From an uncultured Lachnospiraceae bacterium (GTDB taxonomy: Bacteria; Bacillota; Clostridia; Lachnospirales; Lachnospiraceae): a DNA stretch of 41,034 nt. Below the pieces are notes generated by a model that ran no database searches, was not told where the DNA came from, and saw nothing but the letters and a program-made list of their open reading frames with translations. Position numbers and translations under genes: made by a program. Positions 16,029-23,849 of the stretch are shown piece after piece. Position 1 is the first letter of the stretch. Each line of letters opens with the position of its first letter. The stretch covers positions 1-41,034 of the forward strand of contig CATBDC010000040.1 of assembly GCA_949502235.1 (NCBI GenBank), written 5' to 3'.

Positions 16029-16541
16029 ATGAAGCATGATTATTCGATAGTTTACGAATCTATTCGGCTAATTCCCCTGGATTCTGTTTCAAGTGAAAAA
16101 TATAGAATTATTAGAAATCAGGATAATAACAGGTGCTTTTTTTTGAATTCGAATATTATTACAGTAGAACAACAAATGCGATGGTATGAAAGATATCTAT
16201 CTTCAGAAGGGGATTATATGTTTGCAATTCTTAATGAGAATAGTATTATCATTGGAGGATGCGCAATATATAATATAGACTTTATTCATGGAGTTGGTGA
16301 ATTTGGCAGGATTGTTATAGATGGTGCATACAGTGGCCGTGGATACGGGTATTTGGCTCTGAAAGCATCAATAAAACTTGCGAGTATAGAATTAGGGTTA
16401 TCTAATTTAATACTAGAGGTTATGTCCTCAAATAAGGCAGCATTGAGAATATATGAGAAAGCAGGGTTTCAAAAAAAGGCTGATAAAGATGGAATTATTC
16501 AAATGGAATGTGAGTTGAATATACTTGATAAGGTTCTTTAA
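16029..16541 (+). CDS. GNAT-family N-acetyltransferase
   Basis: The protein has 170 residues from ATG 16029; an upstream in-frame ATG at 16008 would add seven residues but lacks a ribosome site, whereas AAAGGGA (16011-16017) serves 16029. The acetyl-CoA site is plain: GRIVIDGAYSGRGYGYLALKASI (R-G-x-G-Y pyrophosphate loop). NLILEVMSSNKAALRIYEKAGF follows, the usual GNAT motif B. The N-terminal half (NSNIITVEQQMRWYERYL) resembles acetyltransferases acting on amino sugars such as PseH/WecD relatives. It probably acetylates the amino sugar made by the aminotransferase just upstream. The target is inferred from position. Confidence 0.85.
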   Translation: MKHDYSIVYESIRLIPLDSVSSEKYRIIRNQDNNRCFFLNSNIITVEQQMRWYERYLSSEGDYMFAILNENSIIIGGCAIYNIDFIHGVGEFGRIVIDGAYSGRGYGYLALKASIKLASIELGLSNLILEVMSSNKAALRIYEKAGFQKKADKDGIIQMECELNILDKVL

Positions 16542-16561
16542 AATATGGAGATTTAAAATAA

Positions 16562-17530
16562 ATGAAATATGTTCTTTGGGAATCAGGTTTTGAACCTGCA
16601 GATGCAATGTATAGGGAAGCAGAAAAATGTGAAAATGTTATTAACTTTAAGTATCCTTTTAGGATTAAGGGAGCTGCTGCATTATATAGTAGGCTTGGTG
16701 TAGGAGAATCTATTTATAGGCATTTATTAGTAAAAGTTGATATATCCCGCGATATGGAAGTTGTTTTTTTATATTTCCAACCATGGGCTGTTTTTATGGC
16801 GCAGACTAAAGTAGTCGCATATTTGCGAAAAATGTATCCTAAATCAATACATGTTGTTTACTTGATGGATGTTCACGCTGCAAGAAATATTGATATGGAA
16901 TTGTTAAAGAAAAGCTATGACAAAATATATATTTATGATAAAGCAGAAGCTTCTGTTTTGGGTATTGATTATTATCCTGCTTTCTATTCAAAGAATTATG
17001 CCAAGCCAAGTGAAAGTGAAGAAATTTATGACATAGCGTTTGTTGGACAAGCAAAAAATCGATATAAGGATATAATAAAAATGTATGAAAAATTTCGCTC
17101 AAATGGTTTGACATGTCATTTCTATATAGTAGGAGTCGAAAAAAAACAGCAAAAATATGCAGATGATATTATATACGCTGACAGATTTATAGATGAAGAG
17201 GAATATTTTAACTTCTATGTTAAATCTGCCCGATGTTTGTTAGAGCTAACATTATTCCAGACGGACGCTTTTACCGCCCGTGTACGGGAGGCTGTAATAT
17301 ATGACAAAAAGCTGCTCTCAAATAATATTTTGTTAAGGCAGTATAAGTTTTATAACAGTGATATGATGCAGGTATATAAGGATGTTGACGATATTAACAT
17401 GGATTTTTTTAGACAGCCTAAGAGAACATATGGCTATACTGACGAGTTTTCTCCTTTATTATTTTTGAATGAATTAGAAAAACAATATTGGATTAAAATA
17501 AAGGAAACAAATAGTGGTATGCTAAGCTAA
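16562..17530 (+). CDS. Putative glycosyltransferase (GT-B-like, CgeB-type pattern)
   Basis: The protein has 322 residues and no TM helix or signal peptide. The second half has a GT-B look: YDIAFVGQAKNRYKDIIKMYE and YIVGVEKKQQ, then ADRFIDEEEYFNFYVKSARCLLEL and AFTARVREAVIYDKKLLSNN, which correspond to the nucleotide-sugar side of CgeB/GT4-like enzymes. The first half is divergent. Its placement inside a polysaccharide operon supports a sugar-transfer role, but donor and acceptor are unknown. It is the last of the AT-rich block; the next gene is clearly richer in G+C. Confidence 0.65.
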   Translation: MKYVLWESGFEPADAMYREAEKCENVINFKYPFRIKGAAALYSRLGVGESIYRHLLVKVDISRDMEVVFLYFQPWAVFMAQTKVVAYLRKMYPKSIHVVYLMDVHAARNIDMELLKKSYDKIYIYDKAEASVLGIDYYPAFYSKNYAKPSESEEIYDIAFVGQAKNRYKDIIKMYEKFRSNGLTCHFYIVGVEKKQQKYADDIIYADRFIDEEEYFNFYVKSARCLLELTLFQTDAFTARVREAVIYDKKLLSNNILLRQYKFYNSDMMQVYKDVDDINMDFFRQPKRTYGYTDEFSPLLFLNELEKQYWIKIKETNSGMLS

Positions 17531-17552
17531 AATGAAAGGAATAAACAAAACC

Positions 17553-18863
17553 ATGACAATAACAGTAGCCGGTACCGGCTACGTTGGCCTTGTTGCCGGC
17601 GTATGCTTCGCCGAGAAAGGACACGATGTAACCTGTGTCGATATTGATGAAGAAAAAGTGAAATTAATGGAATCGGGCATATCGCCCATCTATGAAGCCG
17701 GCCTTGAGGAGCTGATGAAGAAAAACAACTCCGAAGGACGGCTTCATTACACCACAGATTATGCGTCTGCATACGCCCATGCAGACGCTATTTTTATCGG
17801 TGTAGGCACCCCGGAGATGCCGGACGGCAGTGCGAATTTGTCCTACATAGCGACCGTGGCCAGACAGATTGCGGAAAGCGTAGAGCAGGATTGTCTTGTG
17901 GTGGTAAAATCCACAGTGCCTATCGGTACAAACGACAAGGTAGAACAGTTTATCCGTGATTTCCTTGTACGGGACGTAAAAGTGGAGGTTGCTTCCAACC
18001 CGGAATTCCTTGCCCAGGGGACTGCGGTGCACGATACCCTTGAGGCAGCAAGAATTATTATTGGGACAGAAAGTAAAGAGGCCGAAGCCCTCTTAAAGAA
18101 AATATACGAGCCGTTCCACCTGCCGGTTGTGTCTGTGAGCCGCCGTTCTGCGGAAATGATAAAATATGCCAGCAATGATTTCCTTGCTCTTAAAATTTCA
18201 TATATGAATGACATTGCGAATCTCTGTGAGCTGATAGGGGCAGACATTGAGGATGTAGCAGAAGGAATGAAATACGACCGCCGGATAGGTGATCGTTTTT
18301 TAAATGCGGGAATCGGCTACGGCGGAAGCTGTTTTCCAAAGGATACGAAGGCCTTACGATTCCTTGCAGAAAAGCATGGCTACAAGCTTCGGACTGTGGA
18401 TGCCGCGGTAGAGGTAAACCGGGAGCAGAAGCTTAAGCTGTTTCGCAAGGCAAGTGACCGGATGATTACCTTCTGCGGCTTAAAGGCAGCGGTTTTGGGC
18501 CTGACCTTTAAGCCGGGTACAGATGATCTGCGGGATGCTCCGTCACTGGAAAATATACCTCTTCTTTTAGAACAGGGGGCGGATATTTATGCCTACGATC
18601 CGGTAGGGGAGGAGAACTTTAAAATACGCTATCCGCAAGGGAAGCATATGGGGGGAAGTATTTCATATACCGAAAACCCCGAGGATGCTCTGGATGCAGC
18701 GGATATCTGTTTTATTTTTACAGAGTGGCCTGAAATTAAAAGAGTGGAGCCAAAGACATATAAGAAGCTTATGAGAGTTCCCCTTGTATATGACGGCCGG
18801 AATCTTTACAGTCCCGCAGGGATGAAGGCAGCAGGTGTAGAATACTACAGCATTGGAAGGTAG
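17553..18863 (+). CDS. ugd: UDP-glucose 6-dehydrogenase
   Basis: The 436-residue product oxidises UDP-glucose twice to UDP-glucuronic acid with two NAD+. The N-terminal NAD domain begins TVAGTGYVGLVAG, with IGVGTPEMPDGSAN and VVKSTVPIGT. The catalytic cysteine is C260 in GGSCFPKDT, and the helix KYASNDFLALKISYMNDIAN carries the conserved Lys/Asn. The C-terminal UDP-binding domain contains LGLTFKPGTDDLRDAP. Length is typical. ATG 17553 is chosen because AAAGGA lies 12 nt before it; ATG 17532 lacks a site. G+C content is higher than in the preceding block, so this gene marks the right end of the variable cassette. It feeds the epimerase 6 bp downstream. Confidence 0.96.
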   Translation: MTITVAGTGYVGLVAGVCFAEKGHDVTCVDIDEEKVKLMESGISPIYEAGLEELMKKNNSEGRLHYTTDYASAYAHADAIFIGVGTPEMPDGSANLSYIATVARQIAESVEQDCLVVVKSTVPIGTNDKVEQFIRDFLVRDVKVEVASNPEFLAQGTAVHDTLEAARIIIGTESKEAEALLKKIYEPFHLPVVSVSRRSAEMIKYASNDFLALKISYMNDIANLCELIGADIEDVAEGMKYDRRIGDRFLNAGIGYGGSCFPKDTKALRFLAEKHGYKLRTVDAAVEVNREQKLKLFRKASDRMITFCGLKAAVLGLTFKPGTDDLRDAPSLENIPLLLEQGADIYAYDPVGEENFKIRYPQGKHMGGSISYTENPEDALDAADICFIFTEWPEIKRVEPKTYKKLMRVPLVYDGRNLYSPAGMKAAGVEYYSIGR

Positions 18864-18869
18864 AGAAAT

Positions 18870-19967
18870 ATGTTGGAGAAAAATCTGGATTTAACAGGAG
18901 CCACAGTGTTGATTACAGGCGCTGCGGGATTTATTGGGGCGAACCTGTCCATGATGCTTTTAAAGGAAGCAGAGCGGATTTGTATTATCGGGGTAGACAG
19001 CCTGAATGATTATTATGATGTGGCCTTAAAAGAATATCGTCTGGCGCAGATTCAAACAATTGAGAGACAGGCTTCTGGCGAATTTATTTTTATGAAAGGA
19101 AATATTGCAGATAAGCCGGTTGTCACAGAAATATTTGAAAAATATGCTCCGGACATTGTTGTTAACCTCGCTGCCCAGGCAGGGGTAAGATACAGTATTG
19201 TGAATCCTGACGCATATATGGAGGCAAATATCATCGGTTTTTACAATATACTGGAAGCCTGCCGCCATAGCTATGACGGCGGCAAAAGCGGCGTAAAGCA
19301 TCTGGTTTATGCCAGCTCGTCATCTGTATACGGAAGTAATAAGAAGGTTCCATATGCGACAGAGGACAAGGTAGAGAATCCGGTTTCCCTGTATGCAGCC
19401 ACAAAGAAGTCTAATGAATTATTTGCACATGCATATGCAAAATTATATGGGATACCGTCTACAGGCCTTCGTTTTTTCACAGTTTACGGCCCGGCAGGAA
19501 GGCCGGATATGGCATATTTTGGTTTTACTGACAAGCTTGTCAGAGGAGAAACCATTGAGATTTTTAATTATGGGAACTGTAAAAGAGATTTTACATATAT
19601 TGATGATATTGTGACCGGAATCATTATGATTATGCAGAGAAGCCCGGGGACAAATGAAGAAGGAATCAGATACAGTCTATATAATATTGGGAATAACCAT
19701 CCGGAAAATCTACTGGAATTTGTAGAGATTTTGGAACAGGAGCTTAAGAAGGCAGAGGTTTTGCCGGAAAGCTATGATCTGGACACGCACAAAAGATTTG
19801 TGGGCATGCAGCCCGGTGATGTAGAAGTAACCTATGCGGATATCAGCAGATTAGAGTCTGATTTTGGATTTAAGCCTTCCACGCCTCTGCGGGAGGGCTT
19901 AAGAAGGTTTGCCCTGTGGTATAAAGAGTATGGCGTATTTTCAGAGACTAGAGGATTTAAGGATTGA
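18870..19967 (+). CDS. UDP-glucuronate 4-epimerase (extended SDR)
   Basis: The protein has 365 residues. It has the NAD-binding VLITGAAGFIGANL, VNLAAQAGVRYS, SSSSVYG, the catalytic pair in SLYAATKKSNE (Tyr/Lys), and RFFTVYGPAGRPDMAYFGFTDKL. The last segment is characteristic of the GlaE/CapI branch that interconverts UDP-glucuronate and UDP-galacturonate. It lies 6 bp after ugd, so UDP-glucose becomes UDP-GlcA and then UDP-GalA from one transcript. Uronic acids are the expected acceptor for the TupA-like ligase in the same operon. The gene end overlaps the start of a small XRE regulator by 38 bp. Confidence 0.9.
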   Translation: MLEKNLDLTGATVLITGAAGFIGANLSMMLLKEAERICIIGVDSLNDYYDVALKEYRLAQIQTIERQASGEFIFMKGNIADKPVVTEIFEKYAPDIVVNLAAQAGVRYSIVNPDAYMEANIIGFYNILEACRHSYDGGKSGVKHLVYASSSSVYGSNKKVPYATEDKVENPVSLYAATKKSNELFAHAYAKLYGIPSTGLRFFTVYGPAGRPDMAYFGFTDKLVRGETIEIFNYGNCKRDFTYIDDIVTGIIMIMQRSPGTNEEGIRYSLYNIGNNHPENLLEFVEILEQELKKAEVLPESYDLDTHKRFVGMQPGDVEVTYADISRLESDFGFKPSTPLREGLRRFALWYKEYGVFSETRGFKD

Positions 19968-20154
19968 TCACAACTTAACACAGGAGGAAGTGGCCGGTCT
20001 TCTCCACTGCCAACGGGAGGTTTACCGCAGGTATGAAAAGGGAATCCGGAAAATACCGGTGGACTGCGTTGTCACACTGGCTAAATATTACAGGTGCAGC
20101 GCAGATTATATTCTTGGTTTGACAAACCGGGCGGAGCCGTATAGGGATTCTTGA
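19930..20154 (+). CDS. Small XRE-family (Cro/C1 HTH) DNA-binding protein
   Basis: The 74-residue protein is almost entirely one HTH domain: LEDLRIDHNLTQEEVAGLLH (helices 1-2), REVYRRYEKGIRKIPVDCVV (recognition helix region) and LAKYYRCSADYILGLTN (closing helix, as in SinR/Cro-type proteins). ATG 19930 is preferred because the HTH begins right after it; upstream codons belong to the overlapping epimerase. Only a weak ribosome site is visible, so reinitiation after the epimerase is possible. It could control the polysaccharide operon end or the toxin-antitoxin-like pair that follows. It is not needed for recognising a PanAT module and may be unrelated. Confidence 0.85.
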   Translation: MAYFQRLEDLRIDHNLTQEEVAGLLHCQREVYRRYEKGIRKIPVDCVVTLAKYYRCSADYILGLTNRAEPYRDS

Positions 20155-20192
20155 ATGGCACAAAACAAGAAGAACGAATGTTCTGCTTACTG

Positions 20193-20221
20193 TTGACTTT
20201 TTTGATTTTTTGTGTTAAGAT
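20193..20221 (+). promoter_or_regulatory. Sigma-A promoter for the Panacea-domain gene
   Basis: TTGACT (20193-20198), a 17-bp spacer and TAAGAT (20216-20221) lie 31 bp before the start at 20253, whose ribosome site is GGAGGTG (20241-20247). The pair downstream therefore has its own promoter, separate from the polysaccharide operon. Confidence 0.8.
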
Positions 20222-20252
20222 ATGGTTAAGATTAAAGGATGGAGGTGTCTTT

Positions 20253-20672
20253 ATGTATACAGCAGTAGATTTATCGAAATATATTGTGTCAAAATGTTAT
20301 GATGACGGCTATCCGATTACGAATCTGCAGCTGCAGAAGATTTTATACTATATCCAAAGAGAGTATCTGCAAAGTGATGCTGTTGCTTTTTCGGACAGTA
20401 TAGAGGCTTGGCGTTTTGGGCCTGTTGTTGCTGATTCGTACTATCATTTTTGTGGATTTGGGGCAATGCCGATTACCACTTCCTATAGTATAGATATTTC
20501 GCCGGAAGATGCAGAAATTATAGATAAGATTGTTGAGGATAAAAGGGTTCTCAAACCGTGGGATCTTGTGGCTGCAACTCACAAGCCTGGCGCGGCGTGG
20601 GATATGATTTATAATGAAGGCAAGGGCGATAAGAAGGTTATCCCGGAAGCTCTGATTAAGGCGGTGGGGTAA
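20253..20672 (+). CDS. Panacea-domain (DUF4065/SocA-like) antitoxin candidate
   Basis: The protein has 139 residues. The Panacea signature is clear: AVDLSKYIVSK, ITNLQLQKILYYIQREYL, IEAWRFGPVVADSYYHF, and a C-terminal helical part ending IPEALIKAV. Panacea proteins (also called GepA/SocA-like) are promiscuous antitoxins that neutralise many unrelated toxins encoded beside them, including membrane-acting ones. Start: ATG 20253 has GGAGGTG 5 nt upstream and a promoter just before it; a longer in-frame start at 20151 would place the promoter inside the gene. The partner gene begins 2 bp after the stop. The antitoxin role is inferred from family and layout. Confidence 0.88.
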   Translation: MYTAVDLSKYIVSKCYDDGYPITNLQLQKILYYIQREYLQSDAVAFSDSIEAWRFGPVVADSYYHFCGFGAMPITTSYSIDISPEDAEIIDKIVEDKRVLKPWDLVAATHKPGAAWDMIYNEGKGDKKVIPEALIKAVG

Positions 20673-20674
20673 CA

Positions 20675-21505
20675 GTGAATATTTCGAAAGAAGAGCAGCA
20701 GCGTAAGGAGTTTCGGGAGATTTTATTCGAATTGTCTGCTTCTTTGGAAATTTTGAAGAGCGCGCCTGAGCGGTCACAAATATACCGGCGTCTGGAGAAG
20801 TTATACTATAGCGAGAAGGAAGAAGATAGATTTCGCCACTTTTACTCCGATATATTTTCAGTGGTTTCTCAGATTCAGCAGGGAGATAAGCCGGGAAGTT
20901 TAGATATACTCGGACAGAATCTCTTAGAGATAAGACAGGGATATAGAGCTTTAAATGTCGATAAGGCCGGAGTGCGTATAGATATTAGTGACAGTATAAG
21001 AAAGCTTTATGATCATATCAGTCTGGATATTGCAAGAATGGGGTATTCGGATGCGGCAGACCGGAGGATCTCACAGGAAGAAGCAATACGTAATCTTAAA
21101 AATAGTGTTAATGTAATTCAAAAGGACGCAGATAAAATAAGTAAAGATATCGCCAGTGCAAAAAGTCAGATTGAGCATTTTGAGGAGCGGATGAAAGATA
21201 CACAGAAAGATTATATAGCTATTTTAGGTATATTTGCCGCGATTGTTATCACTTTTACATCTGGAATTACATTTGCAACCTCTGTCCTGAACAATATACA
21301 TAAGGCCAGTATTTTTCGTCTAATAGGGATTACAGCACTTATAGGGCTAGTGCTGATAAATATGCTGTACGGATTGTTTTATTACATTGACAGGATTACT
21401 AGAATAGATAAAAAAAGAAGAGATGTCCCCGTAATCATAGCAAATGTAATTTTGTCGGCTATAATTGTAATAGTAGGCATTATGTGGTATTCCCATCATA
21501 CTTAA
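20675..21505 (+). CDS. Coiled-coil, three-TM protein; candidate membrane toxin/effector of the Panacea pair
   Basis: The 276-residue protein starts at GTG 20675, 2 bp after the Panacea stop, with GGTGGGG before it. Residues 1-130 are charged and helical. Residues about 132-178 form a likely coiled coil (ISQEEAIRNLKNSVNVIQKD, then KISKDIASAKSQIEHFEERM). Three hydrophobic helices follow at about 180-205, 213-238 and 251-272, and the protein ends four residues later. I do not recognise a named family. The layout (long cytoplasmic sensor-like part, then a compact C-terminal membrane bundle) fits membrane-disrupting effectors. With the tight coupling to a Panacea antitoxin, it is a good PanT candidate. 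An alternative is a harmless membrane protein with unknown function. Confidence 0.6.
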   Translation: MNISKEEQQRKEFREILFELSASLEILKSAPERSQIYRRLEKLYYSEKEEDRFRHFYSDIFSVVSQIQQGDKPGSLDILGQNLLEIRQGYRALNVDKAGVRIDISDSIRKLYDHISLDIARMGYSDAADRRISQEEAIRNLKNSVNVIQKDADKISKDIASAKSQIEHFEERMKDTQKDYIAILGIFAAIVITFTSGITFATSVLNNIHKASIFRLIGITALIGLVLINMLYGLFYYIDRITRIDKKRRDVPVIIANVILSAIIVIVGIMWYSHHT

Positions 21506-21562
21506 CTAATTGTTCATCATAACTTACCAGTTTACAAAAATTTTATAATCTTAAGAAAATTG

Positions 21563-21589
21563 TTAGCACTCTTTTTGAAAGAGTGCTAA
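21563..21589 (+). promoter_or_regulatory. CIRCE operator (HrcA binding site) upstream of htpG
   Basis: TTAGCACTC (21563-21571), nine bases, then GAGTGCTAA (21581-21589) is a perfect match to the CIRCE consensus. It lies 7 bp before the -35 box of the htpG promoter. HrcA repression, relieved by heat, is the established role of this site. The T-run after the repeat means that the same hairpin could also end transcripts from the preceding gene. Confidence 0.93.
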
Positions 21590-21596
21590 TTTTTTG

Positions 21597-21625
21597 TTGA
21601 CTTTTATTTTCCGCCGTATTATCAT
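21597..21625 (+). promoter_or_regulatory. Sigma-A promoter of htpG
   Basis: TTGACT (21597-21602), a 17-bp spacer and TATCAT (21620-21625). It follows the CIRCE element directly and lies about 70 bp before the htpG start, giving a short leader. Confidence 0.75.
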
Positions 21626-21693
21626 ATCTCTTAGGACAAAAAGGCAGGGCAAGCCTGCCTCATATAGAAAATAAAAAATAGGAGTGATAAAAG

Positions 21694-23742
21694 ATGGCAA
21701 CAAAAAAAGGCAGCTTATCAATAAGCAGTGAAAACATATTCCCAATTATTAAAAAATGGGTATATTCGGATCATGACATTTTCGTGCGCGAAATGGTTTC
21801 CAATGGCTGTGATGCCATTACAAAGCTTAAGAAGCTGGATATGATGGGTGAGTATCAGTTACCGGACGGCTATAAGGCAAATATCCAGATTGAGGTTAAC
21901 CCCGAGGAGAAAACTCTAAAGTTTACAGATAATGGTCTTGGAATGACTGCAGAGGAAGTGGAGGAGTATATTACCCAGATTGCATTTTCTGGCGCGACAG
22001 AATTTCTTGAGAAGTATAAGGACAAGACGACAGAGGATGACATGATCGGCCATTTCGGCCTTGGATTTTATTCTGCATTTATGGTGGCAGACGAGGTGCA
22101 TATTGATACCCTTTCCTACAAGGAGGGTGCGGCCCCGGTACACTGGGTAAGCAGCGGCGGCACAGAGTATGAGATGGAGGACGGCAATAAGGAAACTGTG
22201 GGTACGGAGATTACCCTGTGCCTTAACGAGGACAGCCTTGAATTTGCCAACGAGTACCGTGTAAGAGAGGTTATCACGAAATACTGCTCCTTTATGCCGG
22301 TTCCGATTTACCTTTCCAAGGCAAACGCCGAGACAGAGTATGAGACGATTGATGAGGCAGATTTAAAGGAAGACGATGTAGTTGTCGAGCATATTCACGA
22401 GGATGCCAAGACAGAAGAAAAGGAAAATGAAAACGGCGAGAAGGAAATCGTTGAGGTAGAGCCTGCAAAGGAAAAGGTAAAGATAGAAAAGAGACCGGTT
22501 TCCTTAAGTGATACGGCGCCGCTGTGGACAAAGCATCCTAATGAGTGCTCTGACGAGGATTATCAGGAGTTTTACCGCAAGGTATTTTTAGACTACAAGG
22601 AGCCATTGTTCTGGATTCACCTGAATATGGATTATCCGTTTAACTTAAAGGGGATCCTCTATTTTCCGAGAATCAATACCGAGTATGATTCCATCGAGGG
22701 AACCATTAAGCTTTATAATAACCAGGTATTTATTGCGGATAATATTAAGGAAGTCATTCCGGAATTCCTTATGGTATTAAAAGGTGTTATTGACTGTCCG
22801 GATCTTCCTCTTAATGTATCAAGAAGCGCCCTGCAGAACGATGGCTTTGTAAATAAGATTGCTGATTACATTTCCAAGAAGGTTGCTGACAAGCTCTCCG
22901 GCATGTGCAAGACAAAGAGAGAGGACTATGAGAAATATTGGGACAATATCAGCCCATTTATCAAGTTCGGCTGCTTAAAGGACGAAAAGTTCTGTGACAA
23001 GATGAAGGACGCTGTTCTGTTCAAGAATATTGACGGAAAATATCTGACTCTTAAGGACTGCATTGAGGAAAACGGCGGCGAGGTCGTAGAGGCAAACGAA
23101 AAGAAGGAAGAAAATGAGGACGAAAACAAGGTAGAAGAGATTAAAACTACTATCTACTATGTGACAGACGAGATTCAGCAGAGCCAGTACATCAACATGT
23201 TCCGCAGCCAGGGACAGGATGCTGTCATCTTAAGCCACAATATAGATTCTCCGTTTATTACACAGCTGGAGCAGCGCAATCCAACCATCCGTTTCCAGAG
23301 GATTGACGCAGATGTGACAGAGAACGTAAAGGAAGAGGTGGCAGAGGAGGATAAGGAAGCCTTCAAGGAGGTCTCCGACAGTCTGATTGAAATCTTCCGT
23401 AAGGAGCTTGATAACGACAAGCTGGATGTAAAGATTGAAAAATTAAAGGATGACAAAGTGGCTTCCATGATTACCTTATCCGAGCAGAACCGCCGTATGC
23501 AAGAAATGATGAAGATGTACGGTATGAATGATATGGATATGGGCGGCGAGAGCACACTGGTTCTTAATGCAAATCATCCTCTTGTAAAATTTGTTGTAGA
23601 AAACAAGGAGCATGATAACGTGTCTCTTATCTGCAAGCAGCTGTATGACTTGGCTATGCTGGCTCACAGGCCGTTAAAGCCAGAGGATATGACCGCATTT
23701 GTACAGAGAAGCAATGAGATCATGATGATGCTGACGAAGTAA
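21694..23742 (+). CDS. htpG: HtpG, bacterial Hsp90 chaperone
   Basis: The 682-residue protein is a complete HtpG. The N-terminal GHKL ATPase domain shows REMVSNGCDAITKLKKL (ATP/Mg Asn), TDNGLGMTAEEVEEYI and IGHFGLGFYSAFMVAD (ATP lid glycine motif). A charged linker near 225-270 is unusually long and Glu/Lys-rich for a bacterial member. The middle domain contains PLFWIHLNMDYPFNLKGIL and LNVSRSALQND (ATP-contacting Arg), and the C-terminal dimerisation domain closes the protein. HtpG acts as a homodimer in the cytoplasm, helping client folding. RBS TAGGAGTG (21681-21688) supports the start. It is monocistronic and under CIRCE; in Bacillus subtilis htpG is not in the HrcA regulon, so this control is noteworthy. 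Confidence 0.97.
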   Translation: MATKKGSLSISSENIFPIIKKWVYSDHDIFVREMVSNGCDAITKLKKLDMMGEYQLPDGYKANIQIEVNPEEKTLKFTDNGLGMTAEEVEEYITQIAFSGATEFLEKYKDKTTEDDMIGHFGLGFYSAFMVADEVHIDTLSYKEGAAPVHWVSSGGTEYEMEDGNKETVGTEITLCLNEDSLEFANEYRVREVITKYCSFMPVPIYLSKANAETEYETIDEADLKEDDVVVEHIHEDAKTEEKENENGEKEIVEVEPAKEKVKIEKRPVSLSDTAPLWTKHPNECSDEDYQEFYRKVFLDYKEPLFWIHLNMDYPFNLKGILYFPRINTEYDSIEGTIKLYNNQVFIADNIKEVIPEFLMVLKGVIDCPDLPLNVSRSALQNDGFVNKIADYISKKVADKLSGMCKTKREDYEKYWDNISPFIKFGCLKDEKFCDKMKDAVLFKNIDGKYLTLKDCIEENGGEVVEANEKKEENEDENKVEEIKTTIYYVTDEIQQSQYINMFRSQGQDAVILSHNIDSPFITQLEQRNPTIRFQRIDADVTENVKEEVAEEDKEAFKEVSDSLIEIFRKELDNDKLDVKIEKLKDDKVASMITLSEQNRRMQEMMKMYGMNDMDMGGESTLVLNANHPLVKFVVENKEHDNVSLICKQLYDLAMLAHRPLKPEDMTAFVQRSNEIMMMLTK

Positions 23743-23749
23743 ACCCAGG

Positions 23750-23837
23750 ACAGTTGGGGACAGGGAAAAAAGAGTCCGGGACGGGGTAAAACTAGTTTTA
23801 CCCCGTCCCGGACTCTTTTTTCCCTGTCCCCAACTGT
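23750..23837. repeat. Perfect 88-bp palindrome; bidirectional terminator / REP- or MITE-like element
   Basis: The two 44-bp arms (23750-23793 and 23794-23837) are exact reverse complements with no spacer. Each arm reads GGGGACAGGG, a variable stretch, then GGGACGGGGTAAAACT at the centre. The inner 44 bp (23772-23815) form a GC-rich stem flanked by AAAAAA and TTTTTT. It is therefore a complete intrinsic terminator on both strands, placed exactly between convergent htpG and the DUF5721-type gene. A sister element lies at 37400-37477. Confidence 0.9.
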
Positions 23838-23849
23838 TCCTTTATATGT

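Noticed and set aside
20151-20252. A longer N-terminus for the Panacea protein starting at 20151
   Set aside because: The added part covers a consensus promoter and the ribosome site and is absent from the family.
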